From JACCXG01 sp963834305 (lineage in GTDB: Bacteria; Acidobacteriota; Vicinamibacteria; Vicinamibacterales; 2-12-FULL-66-21): a stretch of 64,000 nucleotides of DNA. The position numbers and the translations under genes are program-made. The DNA lies in the NCBI GenBank assembly GCA_963834305.1, contig CAWIAX010000003.1, positions 2,046,001 through 2,110,000 of the forward strand, written 5' to 3'. Under the pieces are notes generated by a model. That model had not been told where the DNA came from, did not search any database, and saw only the letters and a list, made by a program, of their open reading frames with translations. Below are positions 23,102 through 32,227 of the stretch, piece by piece; position 1 is the first letter of the stretch, and every line of letters begins with the position of its first letter.

Positions 23102-26100
23102 ATGGACGAGCAGACCATCCCAGATCCGGCGGAGGAGCCCCGGGCTCCTGCGAAGACGCGGCCCCGCGGCAGGGCCAGGCGGCTGGCCGTCCGCACGGCC
23201 GCCCTCCTGCTCGCGCTCGCCGTCGGCGTCCTGGTCAGCGTGCTGACCGTTGATCTCGGGCCGAACCTGAAGGCGCGGGCCGAAGCCGAGGGCTCGAAGT
23301 ATCTCCGCCGGCCGATGCGCATCGGCCGGCTGTCGTCCAAGCTCATTCCCGGCGTGTTCGTGGTCGAGAACCTGGTGATCGACGGGCTGAACCCCGGCGA
23401 TCGTCCGTTCCTGACCGCCAGGCGCATCACCGTCTCGGTGCCGTGGTGGTCGATTGTCACCCGCAAGCTCGTGGTGGACTCGGTCACCATGACCGGCTGG
23501 AACATGCTGGTCGAGACGTTCCCGAACGGCCGCCACAGCTTTCCGAAAGTCACGCCGGAGCGGACGGGGCCGCCCGGGCCCAAGCGCTTCACCACCACGG
23601 TGCGATCGGTCGTGGCCTCGCAGGGGCAGTTCACCTACGAGGATCACGGGACGCCCTGGAGCACGGTCGCGCGCAACCTGACCGTGTCGATGTACCGCAG
23701 CGACATCCTGAACGACTACCGCGGCCGGGCGTCGTTCGCGGACGGCACCATCAAGATCCAGTCCTACGAGCCGTTCAGCGCGAGCATGCAGTCGCGGTTC
23801 AAGATCGACGGCAGCCAGGTGATCTTCGATCGGATCGACCTCACGAGCGACGGCGCCCGCTCGGTCGTGGACGGCTACGTGGACACCGCGCGGTGGCCCG
23901 AGCAGCTCTACCGCGTGCGGTCGCACATCGACTTCGCCACGCAGAAGACCATCTTCTTCCACCGCGACCGGTTCGAGGCGTCCGGCCACGGGGATTTCAC
24001 CGGCACGTTCCACCTCTTCAAGGGCGGCCGCGAGCTGAAGGGCTCGTTCACCAGCCCGGTCGCCGGCGTCAACGACTGGCGCTTTCCCAACCTGCGGGGA
24101 GACGTCCTGTGGGTGCCCGATCGCCTCGAGGTCACCAACGCCACCAGCGATCTCTACGGCGGCCGCGCCCGCTTCGACTACCGCATGGCGCCGATGGGCA
24201 AGCCCGGCGTCCCGACGCTGGCGACGTGGGACGTGGACTATACGGACGTGGACCTCGCCCGGCTCACCGATTTTCTCGAGACCGAAGGGCTGCGCCTGGC
24301 GGGGCGCGCGAGCGGGCGCAACACGCTCGAATGGCCGCTCGGCAAGTGGGCGCTGAAGCACGGCGGCGGCGCGATCGACATCGCTCCGCCCGCGGGCCTC
24401 GACGGCGGGGCGATGATGACGCGCGAGATGCCGGCGGATCGGCTCGCCGAGGAGATCGCCAGCGGGCCGGAGCCGGGCCCGTTCAACCCGCGCGCGCCGC
24501 TCGGCTACCTGCCGGTGGCCGGCCACCTCGAATATCAGCTCGATCCGGAGTGGATCACCCTCGGGCCGAGCCGGGTGGCGACGCGCGAAGACCTACGTCG
24601 AGTTCGAGGGGCGGACGGCATTCGGCGAGCGCTCGCGCATTCCCTTCCACGTCACCAGCCTCGACTGGCAGGAAAGCGACCGGGTGCTGGCCGGCATCAT
24701 GACGGCGTTCGGGTCGAACACCAGCGCGATCCCGATCGGCGGCCACGGCGAGTTCGACGGCGTGATGCTCGAGTCGTTCACCCGGCCGCGCATCGAGGGG
24801 ACGTTCTCCGGCGACGGGATGCGGGCCTGGAATGTCGTCTGGGGCAAGGGGCGCGCCGAGGCGGTCATCGAGAACAGCTACGCCATCGTCAAGGAGGCGG
24901 TCATCACCGCCGGCGAATCGGAGATCGTCGCCAGCGGCCAGTTCTCGCTCGGCTACCCCCGCCGCGACGGCGGCGAGCAGATCAACGCCGTCGTCCGGAT
25001 GACCCGGCGGCCGATGGCCGATCTGAAGCGGGCCTTCGAGCTCGACGACTACGACATGGACGGGCTCGTGTCGGGCGAGTATCACCTCTACGGGAACTAC
25101 GAAACCCCGCTCGGGTTCGGGCGCCTCGTGATCGAGCAGGGGACGGCCTACGGCGAGACGTTCGACCAGATGACGTCGGCGCTCCGGTTCGAGGGGCCCG
25201 GCGTGCGTCTCGACACGATTCAGGTCACGAAGAGCACCGGCACGATGACCGGCGCCGCCTACGTCGGGTGGGACGGCACCTATTCGTTCAACGCCGACGG
25301 ACGCCGGATACCCGTCGAGTCCCTGGAGACCCTCGCGTTTCCGACCGCGCCGCTGTCGGGCCTGCTGCAGTTCACCGCGAGCGGCGCCGGCAATTTCGAC
25401 GAGCCGCGCTACGACGTGAAGATGCGCATCGACGACCTGTTCGCCGGCGACGAAGGCGTCGGCCAGGTGTCGGGCCGCCTGGCGCTGCGCGGCGAGCTGC
25501 TGACGGCTGACATCGAGGCGGCGTCCCCCCGCCTGCTCGTGTCGGCCTCCGGCCGGGTCGCGCTGACCCCGGAGATGGACGCGGAGCTCGCGCTGCGGTT
25601 CCAGGACACCTCGCTCGATCCCTACCTGCGCTTCTTCCAGCCCGGGCTGTCGCCGTTCACCACCGCGGTGGCCGGGGGCACCGTGCGGGTCGCCGGCGAG
25701 CTCGCCGACATCGGCCACCTGTTCGTCGAAACGAACGTCGAGCAGCTCGACCTGAAGCTGTTCGACTACGCGCTGCGCAACGATGGCCCGATCCAGCTGA
25801 CGCTGGACCAGCACCTGCTGGAGATCGGCCGCCTCCGCCTGACCGGCGAGGGCACGCAGCTGCAGCTCGGCGGCGCCGTGCAGCTCAACGAAGGCACCGT
25901 CGCCGTCGAGGCCACGGGCGAGGCCAACCTCGGCATCCTGCAGGGCTTCTTCCGCGACCTGCGCAGCCGGGGCACCGCGGCGCTCCTCGGACAGGTGCGC
26001 GGCACGCTGACCGAACCGCAGTTCTCGGGCAGCGCGCGCGTGGTGGACGGACGCGTCCGGCATCTCTCGCTGCCGCACGGGCTCGAGAACATCAACGGGT

Positions 26101-27236
26101 CGGTCTCGTTCGACGGCAAGGGCTTCCGCCTCGAAGACATCACCGCCCGCGTGGCCGGCGGCACCGCCACGTTCGGCGGGCGCGTCACCATGAACGGCTT
26201 CACCCCGGACCAGCTCGGGCTGACGGCGGTCGGCGAGCAGATGCGGCTGCGCTACCCCGAAGGCTTCCCGTCGCTGGTCGACGCCGACCTGTGGCTGCGC
26301 GGCAGCGCCGCCTCGCCGGTCCTCGGCGGCACCGTCACGGTGCACGACGCGATCTGGACGCGGCGCTTCGAAGTCGATCCCAACATCTTCGAGCTCGGCG
26401 GCGGCGGGGTGGCGCTGCCCGCCGGACCGGCCGCCGCCTCCGGCGTGCCGCTGCGGTTCGACATCGAGGTCCAGGCCGCCAACACCCTCCGGATCCGCAA
26501 CAACCTGGCCGACATCCGCGCCAGCGCCGACCTGCGGCTGCAAGGCACCTACGACCGGCCGGCGCTGTTCGGCCGCGCCGAGGTCGAGCGCGGCAGCCTG
26601 CTGTTCGAAGGCAATCGCTACCTCGTGACGCGCGGGACGGTGGACTTCCTGACGCCCGCCGCCGGCCGCATCGAGCCGCTCTTCGACATCGAGGCGGAAA
26701 CCCGCGTGCGCGTCCCGTCCCAGACCTACCGGATCACGCTCGGGCTGACCGGCACGGTCGACCGGCCCTCGCTCACGCTCAACTCCGATCCGCCGCTGCC
26801 GACCACCGACATCGTCGGCCTGCTGTTCGGGACGACCACCGACGTCTCGAACGCCGAGCTGCGCGCGCTCAGCCCGCAGGGCGCCACCGAGGCGGAGGAA
26901 GCCCTGCTGCGCTCGGCGGGCGCCCGGCTCATCACCGGCACACTCTCGGCGCCGGTCCGCCGCGTGGTCGAGGAGACGTTCCGGCTCGACACCGCCCAGA
27001 TCACCCCGACGATCGGCTCCGAGACGGATCCGCTGACGCCCTCGGCGCGGCTGATTCTCGGCAAGCGCCTCTCGCCCCGCGCCTACGTCACCTTCTCGCG
27101 CCCGCTCGGCACCGCTGCCAGCGTCAACCAGATCATCGTGCTCGAGTACGATCAGAGCGACCGCCTGGGGTTCGTGCTGACCCAGACCGGGGACCGCACG
27201 TTCGCGATCGATTTCCGCGTGCGCCACAGCTTCTGA
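23102..27236 (+). pseudogene. TamB-like translocation/assembly protein, interrupted by a +1 frameshift near 24587
   Basis: The reading frame from the ATG at 23102 is TamB/AsmA-like (signal-anchor helix at about residues 27-50, then repetitive beta segments) up to SRVATRE at about 24589. The next frame takes over at once with KTYVEFEGRTAFG and continues to 27236. Removing one base near 24587 (reading CGC-AAG instead of CGC-GAAG) restores one frame of 1377 residues, normal for a TamB. The C-terminus has the DUF490/TamB pattern (LLFGTTTDVS, FSRPLGT, FVLTQTGDRTFAIDFRVRHSF). TamB spans the periplasm and works with an Omp85 partner, which is the next gene (6 bp away). The shift may be a sequencing error or a real mutation; the rest of the gene looks intact. 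Confidence 0.8.
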
Positions 27237-27242
27237 TTCCCG

Positions 27243-30140
27243 ATGCGTGCTGCCGTCCTCCTCCTGCTGCTCGCGGCGCTGCCGGTGCGCCCGGCGTTCG
27301 CCCAGTCGGCGGCCGAGAAGTACGCCGGCCGGCCGATTGCCAGCATCCGCGTCTCCCTGGAAGGGCAGCCGACGGACGATGATGCGCTGGTGGAGCTGGT
27401 CGAGACACGCGCCGGCCAGGCGCTGTCGATGATCGCGGTCAGGGAGTCCATCGCCCGCCTCTACAGCCTCGGCCGGTTCCAGGACGTGCAGGTCGAGGCC
27501 ACGGAGGCCGGAAACGGCGGCGTTGCCCTGCACTACGACCTGATTCCCATCCACGCCGTGGAGCGCGTCGAGTTCCGCGGCTCGCTCGGCCTGCCGGAGG
27601 GGCTGGTGCGAAGCACGGTCGAGGAGCGCTTCGGCCGGACGCCGGAGATCGGCCGCGCCGCCGAAGTCGAGCGGGTGCTGGAGCGCCTGTACCAGGATCG
27701 CGGCTACTTCAGGGCGTCGGTCCGCGCCGCGGCGACCGAGCTCGAGAACCCGCATCGCACCATCCTGACCTTCGAGATCATCCCCGGTCCGCAGGCCCGC
27801 ATCGGCACCATCGAGGTCGACGGCGACCCGCTGATGCCCCGCGACGCCTTCCTGTCGCGGCTGGAGCTCGCCCCTGGCCGTCCCTATGCCCGCGAGAGCC
27901 TGCAGTCCCGACTGACGGAATATGCGGATCGGCTGAAAGCGCGCGGGCGCCTGCAGGCCACGGCCAACCATACCGCCCGGGTCGCCGAGGACGGGCGTAC
28001 CGCGGATGTCGTGCTCGACGTCCAGCCCGGCCCCGTCGTGACCGTCACCTTCCAGGGCGACCCGCTGCCGAAGGACCGGCGCGAGGCGCTGGTGCCGTTC
28101 GAGCGGGAAGGGTCCGTGGACGAGGACCTGGTCGAAGACGCCAGCCGGCGCATCCGCGAGTATCTCGTCCAGCAGGGACACTGGAAGGCCGATGTCCTCG
28201 TGGACCGGCGCCAGTTCGGCGACGAGCTGGCCATCGTCTTCACGGTGCGCCGGGGACCGTTGTACCGGGTTGCCGCCGAGGGCGTGCGCGTCACCGGCAA
28301 TGCCTCCATTTCGGTGGACGAGATCCGGCCGCTGATCGTGCTGGCGCCCGACGCGCCTTATGTCTCGTCCTATCTCGACGCCATCCGCGGTGCCGTGCTG
28401 CGGCTCTACCGCACGCGGGGGTTTGCCTGGGCGGAGGTCAAGACCAGCGAGGAAGAAGTCGCCGCCGGGCCGGGGGAGGAACGGGTGCGGCCGGGCATCG
28501 AGATCAGCGAAGGGCCGCGCGCCGTCATCGGGGAGATCTCGGTGTCGGGTACGCAGGCGCTCGGCGAGCGCGATGTCCGCCGCGTCCTCAAGCTGCAGCC
28601 CGGCGCCCCCTACTACGAGCCGACGCTGCGTGCCGACCGCGACGCCGTGGAGCTCGAGTATCGAAACCTGGGCTTTGCCGGCGTCGAGGTCACGCTCGTG
28701 CCCACCCTGGCCGAGGATCGTTCGCGCGTCGATCTGGCGTTCCAGGTGGTCGAAGGGCCGCAGACACTGATCGACCACGTCATCATCGTCGGCAACCGGC
28801 GGACCGCGGAGGACGTCATCCGCCGCGAGCTGCTGCTCAAGCCGGGCGCGCCGCTCGGCCTGCGCGACCTGCTCGAAAGCCGCCGTCGCCTCAGCCAGCT
28901 CGGCCTGTTCCGCCGTATCGACATCCGCGAGCTCGATCACGGGCCGTCGACGCGGCGGGATGTGCTCGTGACCGTCGAAGAGGCGCCGGCCACGACAGTG
29001 GGCTACGGCGGCGGCCTCGAGCTCTCCCGGCGCCTGCGCGCCAGCGGCCCCGGCGGCCAGGCCCAGGAACGGCTCGAGCTGGCGCCGCGCGGCTTCTTCG
29101 ACATCGGGCGGCGGAACCTGGGCGGCAAGAACCGCTCGATCAGCCTGTTCACGCGCGTCAGCGTGCGGCCGAAGGACGCCCCCGATGATCCCGATGCGGA
29201 CGGCCGCGGCTTCGGCTTCAGCGAATATCGCATCGTCGGCACCTACCGGGAGCCGCGGGCGTTCAGCACCAACGCCGATTTCTCGCTCACCGGGGCAGTG
29301 GAACAGGGCGTGCGATCGAGCTTCAACTTCGCCCGCAAGGGGGTCACCGCCGAAGTCGGCCGCCGCCTGTCGTCGACGGTTCGCGGCGGCCTGCGGTATT
29401 CGTTCGGCACGACGCGGACCTTCGACGAGCGGCTGAGCGACGAGGAACAGGCGGCCATCGACCGGCTGTTCCCGCAGGTGCGGCTGTCGATGTTCTCGGC
29501 ACTGATCACCCGCGACACGCGGGACGACGTGGTCGAGCCGGCAACGGGGATGCTGCTCAGCGCCGAGAGCAGCACGGCGTCGCGCACGCTCGGCGGCCAG
29601 GTCGGGTTCATCAAGACCTACATGCAGGGGCTGTGGTTTACCACGCTGCCGCGGGCCCGGCGCGTCGTGTTCGCCACGCGCGCGTCGGTGGGGCTGGCCG
29701 ATGGCTTCCCGCGCGAGGCGGATCCGCTGGACCCGACGGCACGGCCCATCGAAGACCTGCCGGCCAGCGAGCGCTTCTTTGCCGGCGGCGACACCACGAT
29801 TCGCGGCTTTGCCCTGGATACCGTCGGCGTGGCCAAGACGATCAGCCCGCGCGGGTTTCCCCGCGGCGGCAACGCGGTGCTCATCATGAACGGGGAGCTC
29901 CGGGTGCCGGTGTGGCGCGAGATCGGCGCCGCCTTCTTCGTTGACGGCGGCAACGTGTTCGAGCGGGTCACCGATTTCGACGTCGCCGAGCTGCGGGGCA
30001 GCCTCGGCTTCGGCGTCCGCTACCGCTCGCCAATCGGGCCGATCCGGGTCGACCTCGGCTTCAAGATGGACCGGCGGGAGTTTGCCGGCGTGCTCGAGCC
30101 GCGGACCGTGCTCCATTTCAGCATCGGGCAGGCATTCTAG
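27243..30140 (+). CDS. Omp85-family outer membrane protein (TamA/BamA type)
   Basis: A 965-residue protein with a signal peptide ending RPAFAQ. Residues about 30-560 hold a series of POTRA domains (recurring strand-helix-helix units ending in patterns like GPLYRVAAEGVRVTGN and GPQTLIDHVIIVGN), more than the three usual for TamA. Residues about 560-965 are the D15/surface-antigen barrel, with FFAGGDTTIRGF as the conserved VRGF/Y loop and a terminal SIGQAF. It inserts proteins into the outer membrane. Because it directly follows the TamB-like gene, TamA or a TamA/BamA hybrid role is likely. Confidence 0.9.
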   Translation: MRAAVLLLLLAALPVRPAFAQSAAEKYAGRPIASIRVSLEGQPTDDDALVELVETRAGQALSMIAVRESIARLYSLGRFQDVQVEATEAGNGGVALHYDLIPIHAVERVEFRGSLGLPEGLVRSTVEERFGRTPEIGRAAEVERVLERLYQDRGYFRASVRAAATELENPHRTILTFEIIPGPQARIGTIEVDGDPLMPRDAFLSRLELAPGRPYARESLQSRLTEYADRLKARGRLQATANHTARVAEDGRTADVVLDVQPGPVVTVTFQGDPLPKDRREALVPFEREGSVDEDLVEDASRRIREYLVQQGHWKADVLVDRRQFGDELAIVFTVRRGPLYRVAAEGVRVTGNASISVDEIRPLIVLAPDAPYVSSYLDAIRGAVLRLYRTRGFAWAEVKTSEEEVAAGPGEERVRPGIEISEGPRAVIGEISVSGTQALGERDVRRVLKLQPGAPYYEPTLRADRDAVELEYRNLGFAGVEVTLVPTLAEDRSRVDLAFQVVEGPQTLIDHVIIVGNRRTAEDVIRRELLLKPGAPLGLRDLLESRRRLSQLGLFRRIDIRELDHGPSTRRDVLVTVEEAPATTVGYGGGLELSRRLRASGPGGQAQERLELAPRGFFDIGRRNLGGKNRSISLFTRVSVRPKDAPDDPDADGRGFGFSEYRIVGTYREPRAFSTNADFSLTGAVEQGVRSSFNFARKGVTAEVGRRLSSTVRGGLRYSFGTTRTFDERLSDEEQAAIDRLFPQVRLSMFSALITRDTRDDVVEPATGMLLSAESSTASRTLGGQVGFIKTYMQGLWFTTLPRARRVVFATRASVGLADGFPREADPLDPTARPIEDLPASERFFAGGDTTIRGFALDTVGVAKTISPRGFPRGGNAVLIMNGELRVPVWREIGAAFFVDGGNVFERVTDFDVAELRGSLGFGVRYRSPIGPIRVDLGFKMDRREFAGVLEPRTVLHFSIGQAF

Positions 30141-30149
30141 GAGGGAGCG

Positions 30150-30782
30150 ATGCGACAGGCGATCGGCGCGCTGGCGGCGGTCTTCGTGCTCGGCGCACCG
30201 GCGGCGGGGGCGGAGATCGTGGACCGCATCCTCGCGGTGGTGAGCGGGCAGATCATCACGCTGTCCGACGTCAATGCCGCGCTCCGCTTCGGGCTGGTGC
30301 CGGGCGATGTCTCCACCGATCCGGTCGCTGCCGCGCTCCAGCGCCTCATCGATCGGCGCCTGCTGCTCGAGGAGGCGGAGCGCTACGGCCCGGCCGAACC
30401 CTCGCCGTCCGACGTGGCGGCGGCGGTGGCCGCCGTGCAGGCGACGTTTCCCGACGCGCTGGCTTTCGAGCGGGCGCTCGGCCAGACGGCGATGTCGCGC
30501 GACACGCTGGAGCGGTTCCTGCGCGACTCGCTGCGCTTCGACGCGTATCTCGAGGGGCGGCTCGCCTCTACCGCTCCGCCGTCGGAGGACGAGCTCGTGC
30601 GCTACTACCGCGAGCACCCGGAGGAGTTCACGTCAGGCGGCGCGCTGCGGCCTTTCGGCGACGTCCGGGATCAGGTGCTGGCCCGCGCCACGGAGGTGCG
30701 GCGGGAGGCGTTCCTGCGCGACTGGGTGGCCGGGCTGCGCCGGCGCGCCTCGGTCGTCGTGCTCTACCTGCCCGGCCGCTGA
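30150..30782 (+). CDS. SurA N-terminal-like periplasmic chaperone without PPIase domain
   Basis: A 210-residue protein with a signal peptide ending AAGAEIV. It begins IVDRILAVVSGQIITLSDVN, the hallmark start of SurA/PrsA N-terminal domains, and goes on as helices with LQRLIDRRLLLEEAERYG and YYREHPEEF. There is no parvulin (rotamase) domain before the C-terminal helix, so it is a chaperone-only form. It sits 9 bp after the Omp85 gene with a good AGGAGGG site, which fits help in delivery of outer membrane proteins. Confidence 0.85.
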   Translation: MRQAIGALAAVFVLGAPAAGAEIVDRILAVVSGQIITLSDVNAALRFGLVPGDVSTDPVAAALQRLIDRRLLLEEAERYGPAEPSPSDVAAAVAAVQATFPDALAFERALGQTAMSRDTLERFLRDSLRFDAYLEGRLASTAPPSEDELVRYYREHPEEFTSGGALRPFGDVRDQVLARATEVRREAFLRDWVAGLRRRASVVVLYLPGR

Positions 30783-30871
30783 CCCGCGCCGCCCGGGAAC
30801 CACCCGGATGCCGCCGCGGGCCGTGCCCTCGTGAGCGCTGGCACCGGCCAGGCTGACGGTTCGCATCGCAG

Positions 30872-30877
30872 TAGAAT
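30872..30877 (+). promoter_or_regulatory. -10 hexamer TAGAAT, 6 nt before a start codon
   Basis: TAGAAT plus exactly 6 nt, then ATG at 30884; no Shine-Dalgarno site. Another leaderless-type start. Confidence 0.55.
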
Positions 30878-30883
30878 GCGGTC

Positions 30884-32227
30884 ATGATGCCTCTGCGCAA
30901 CATCTCGACGGGAACCGCGGTCTGCGTCAGCCTGTTCAGCGCCGCGGCGCTGGCGGCCGACTGGCCGAGCTGGCGCGGCCCCGACGCGAACGGGGTGGCG
31001 CCCGATCGCGCGGTGGCCGTGCGCTGGAGCGCGACGGAGAACGTCGCCTGGAAGGCGCCGATTGCCGGCGCCGGGGTTTCGACGCCCATCGTCAGCGGGA
31101 ATCGGGTCTACGTCACGTCGCAGATCGGCAAGGGGCTGAGGCGCGAGGGGAACCACCCCCGGCTCGTGCAGGGATCCGATGCCGCCGCGCAGGGAGAGCG
31201 CGCTCTCGGCTCCAGCGCCGCGGCGGCGGCCGACACCGCCGCCACGGCCTTCGTCGTCGAGGCGTTCGATCGGACGAGCGGCACGCGCGTCTGGGAGCGC
31301 CGCATCGACGCCGTGGGCCCGCTCACGCCGGTGCACGACAAGCACAACCTCGCCACGCCCAGCCCGGTAACCGACGGCACCTTCGTCTATGCCTGGTTCG
31401 GCACGGGGCAGGTCGTGGCGCTCGATCAGAGTGGAGCGGTGGTGTGGCAGCGCCACCTGGCGAAGGAGAACGGCGCCTTCGACATCCAGTGGGGGCATGG
31501 CAGCTCGCCGGTACTGCACGGCGACCTGCTGATCCTGCTGTGCGATCAGCCGGCGCGGTCGTACCTGCTGGGCATCGACAAGCAGACAGGAAAGGATCGC
31601 TGGAAGGCGGATCGCGGCGAGGGGCGGGCGTCCTACAGCACACCGCTGGTGGTCGAAGGAGCGTTCGGCGCCGAGCTGATCGTCAATTCCACCGAGCGCG
31701 TCGACGCCTACGATGCGAAGACCGGCGCCTTTCTCTGGCACGCCGGCGACACCACCCGCTTCGCGGTGCCCACCCCGGTGTTCCACGACGGCCTGATCTA
31801 CCTCAGTCGCGGCTACCGCAGCGGACCGTACATGGCGATCAAGGCCGGCGGACGCGGCGACGTGACGGCGGCGCGGACGGTCTGGCAGGTCCCCACGGGG
31901 GCGCCCTACGTGTCGTCGCTGCTGCATTACGACGGCGTTGTCTACATGGCGAACGACGTAGGTGTGCTGACCGCGGTTGACGCGGGCACCGGCGTCCGCA
32001 TCTGGCAGCAGCGTGTGGACGGCGTGTTCTCGGCGTCGCCGGTGGCCGGCGGCGGCCACGTCTATTTCGTCAGCGAGAACGGGGAGACGGTGGTGGTCAA
32101 GGCCGGCCGTCCGCCGGCGATCGTCGCGACCAACGCCCTCGGCGAGCGCGCGATCGCCTCGCCGGCAATCGCGAACGGCCAGCTGTTCATCCGCACCGAC
32201 CAGCACGTATTCGCGCTCGGCCGCTAG
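30884..32227 (+). CDS. PQQ-like beta-propeller repeat protein
   Basis: A 447-residue protein with a signal peptide (ending near AALAADWPSW). The mature part begins DWPSWRGPDANGVAPD, typical of periplasmic PQQ-type propellers in acidobacteria and planctomycetes, followed by repeated blade motifs (VWQRHLAKENGAFDIQWGHG, VDAYDAKTGAFLWHAGD, TAVDAGTGVRIWQQRVDG). No catalytic residues for a quinoprotein dehydrogenase were made out, and no lipobox for BamB. The role is unknown; a scaffold or binding function in the periplasm is likely. It ends tail to tail with the next gene, overlapping by 4 nt. Confidence 0.8.
   Translation: MMPLRNISTGTAVCVSLFSAAALAADWPSWRGPDANGVAPDRAVAVRWSATENVAWKAPIAGAGVSTPIVSGNRVYVTSQIGKGLRREGNHPRLVQGSDAAAQGERALGSSAAAAADTAATAFVVEAFDRTSGTRVWERRIDAVGPLTPVHDKHNLATPSPVTDGTFVYAWFGTGQVVALDQSGAVVWQRHLAKENGAFDIQWGHGSSPVLHGDLLILLCDQPARSYLLGIDKQTGKDRWKADRGEGRASYSTPLVVEGAFGAELIVNSTERVDAYDAKTGAFLWHAGDTTRFAVPTPVFHDGLIYLSRGYRSGPYMAIKAGGRGDVTAARTVWQVPTGAPYVSSLLHYDGVVYMANDVGVLTAVDAGTGVRIWQQRVDGVFSASPVAGGGHVYFVSENGETVVVKAGRPPAIVATNALGERAIASPAIANGQLFIRTDQHVFALGR

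Noticed and set aside
24555..30617. A very long open frame (over 2000 codons) on the minus strand opposite the TamB and Omp85 genes
   Set aside because: It is antisense to well-supported genes, has Arg/His/Asp-rich unlike-protein composition and arises from high GC at third positions. The same holds for long antisense frames at 1931-4849 and 21554-24526.
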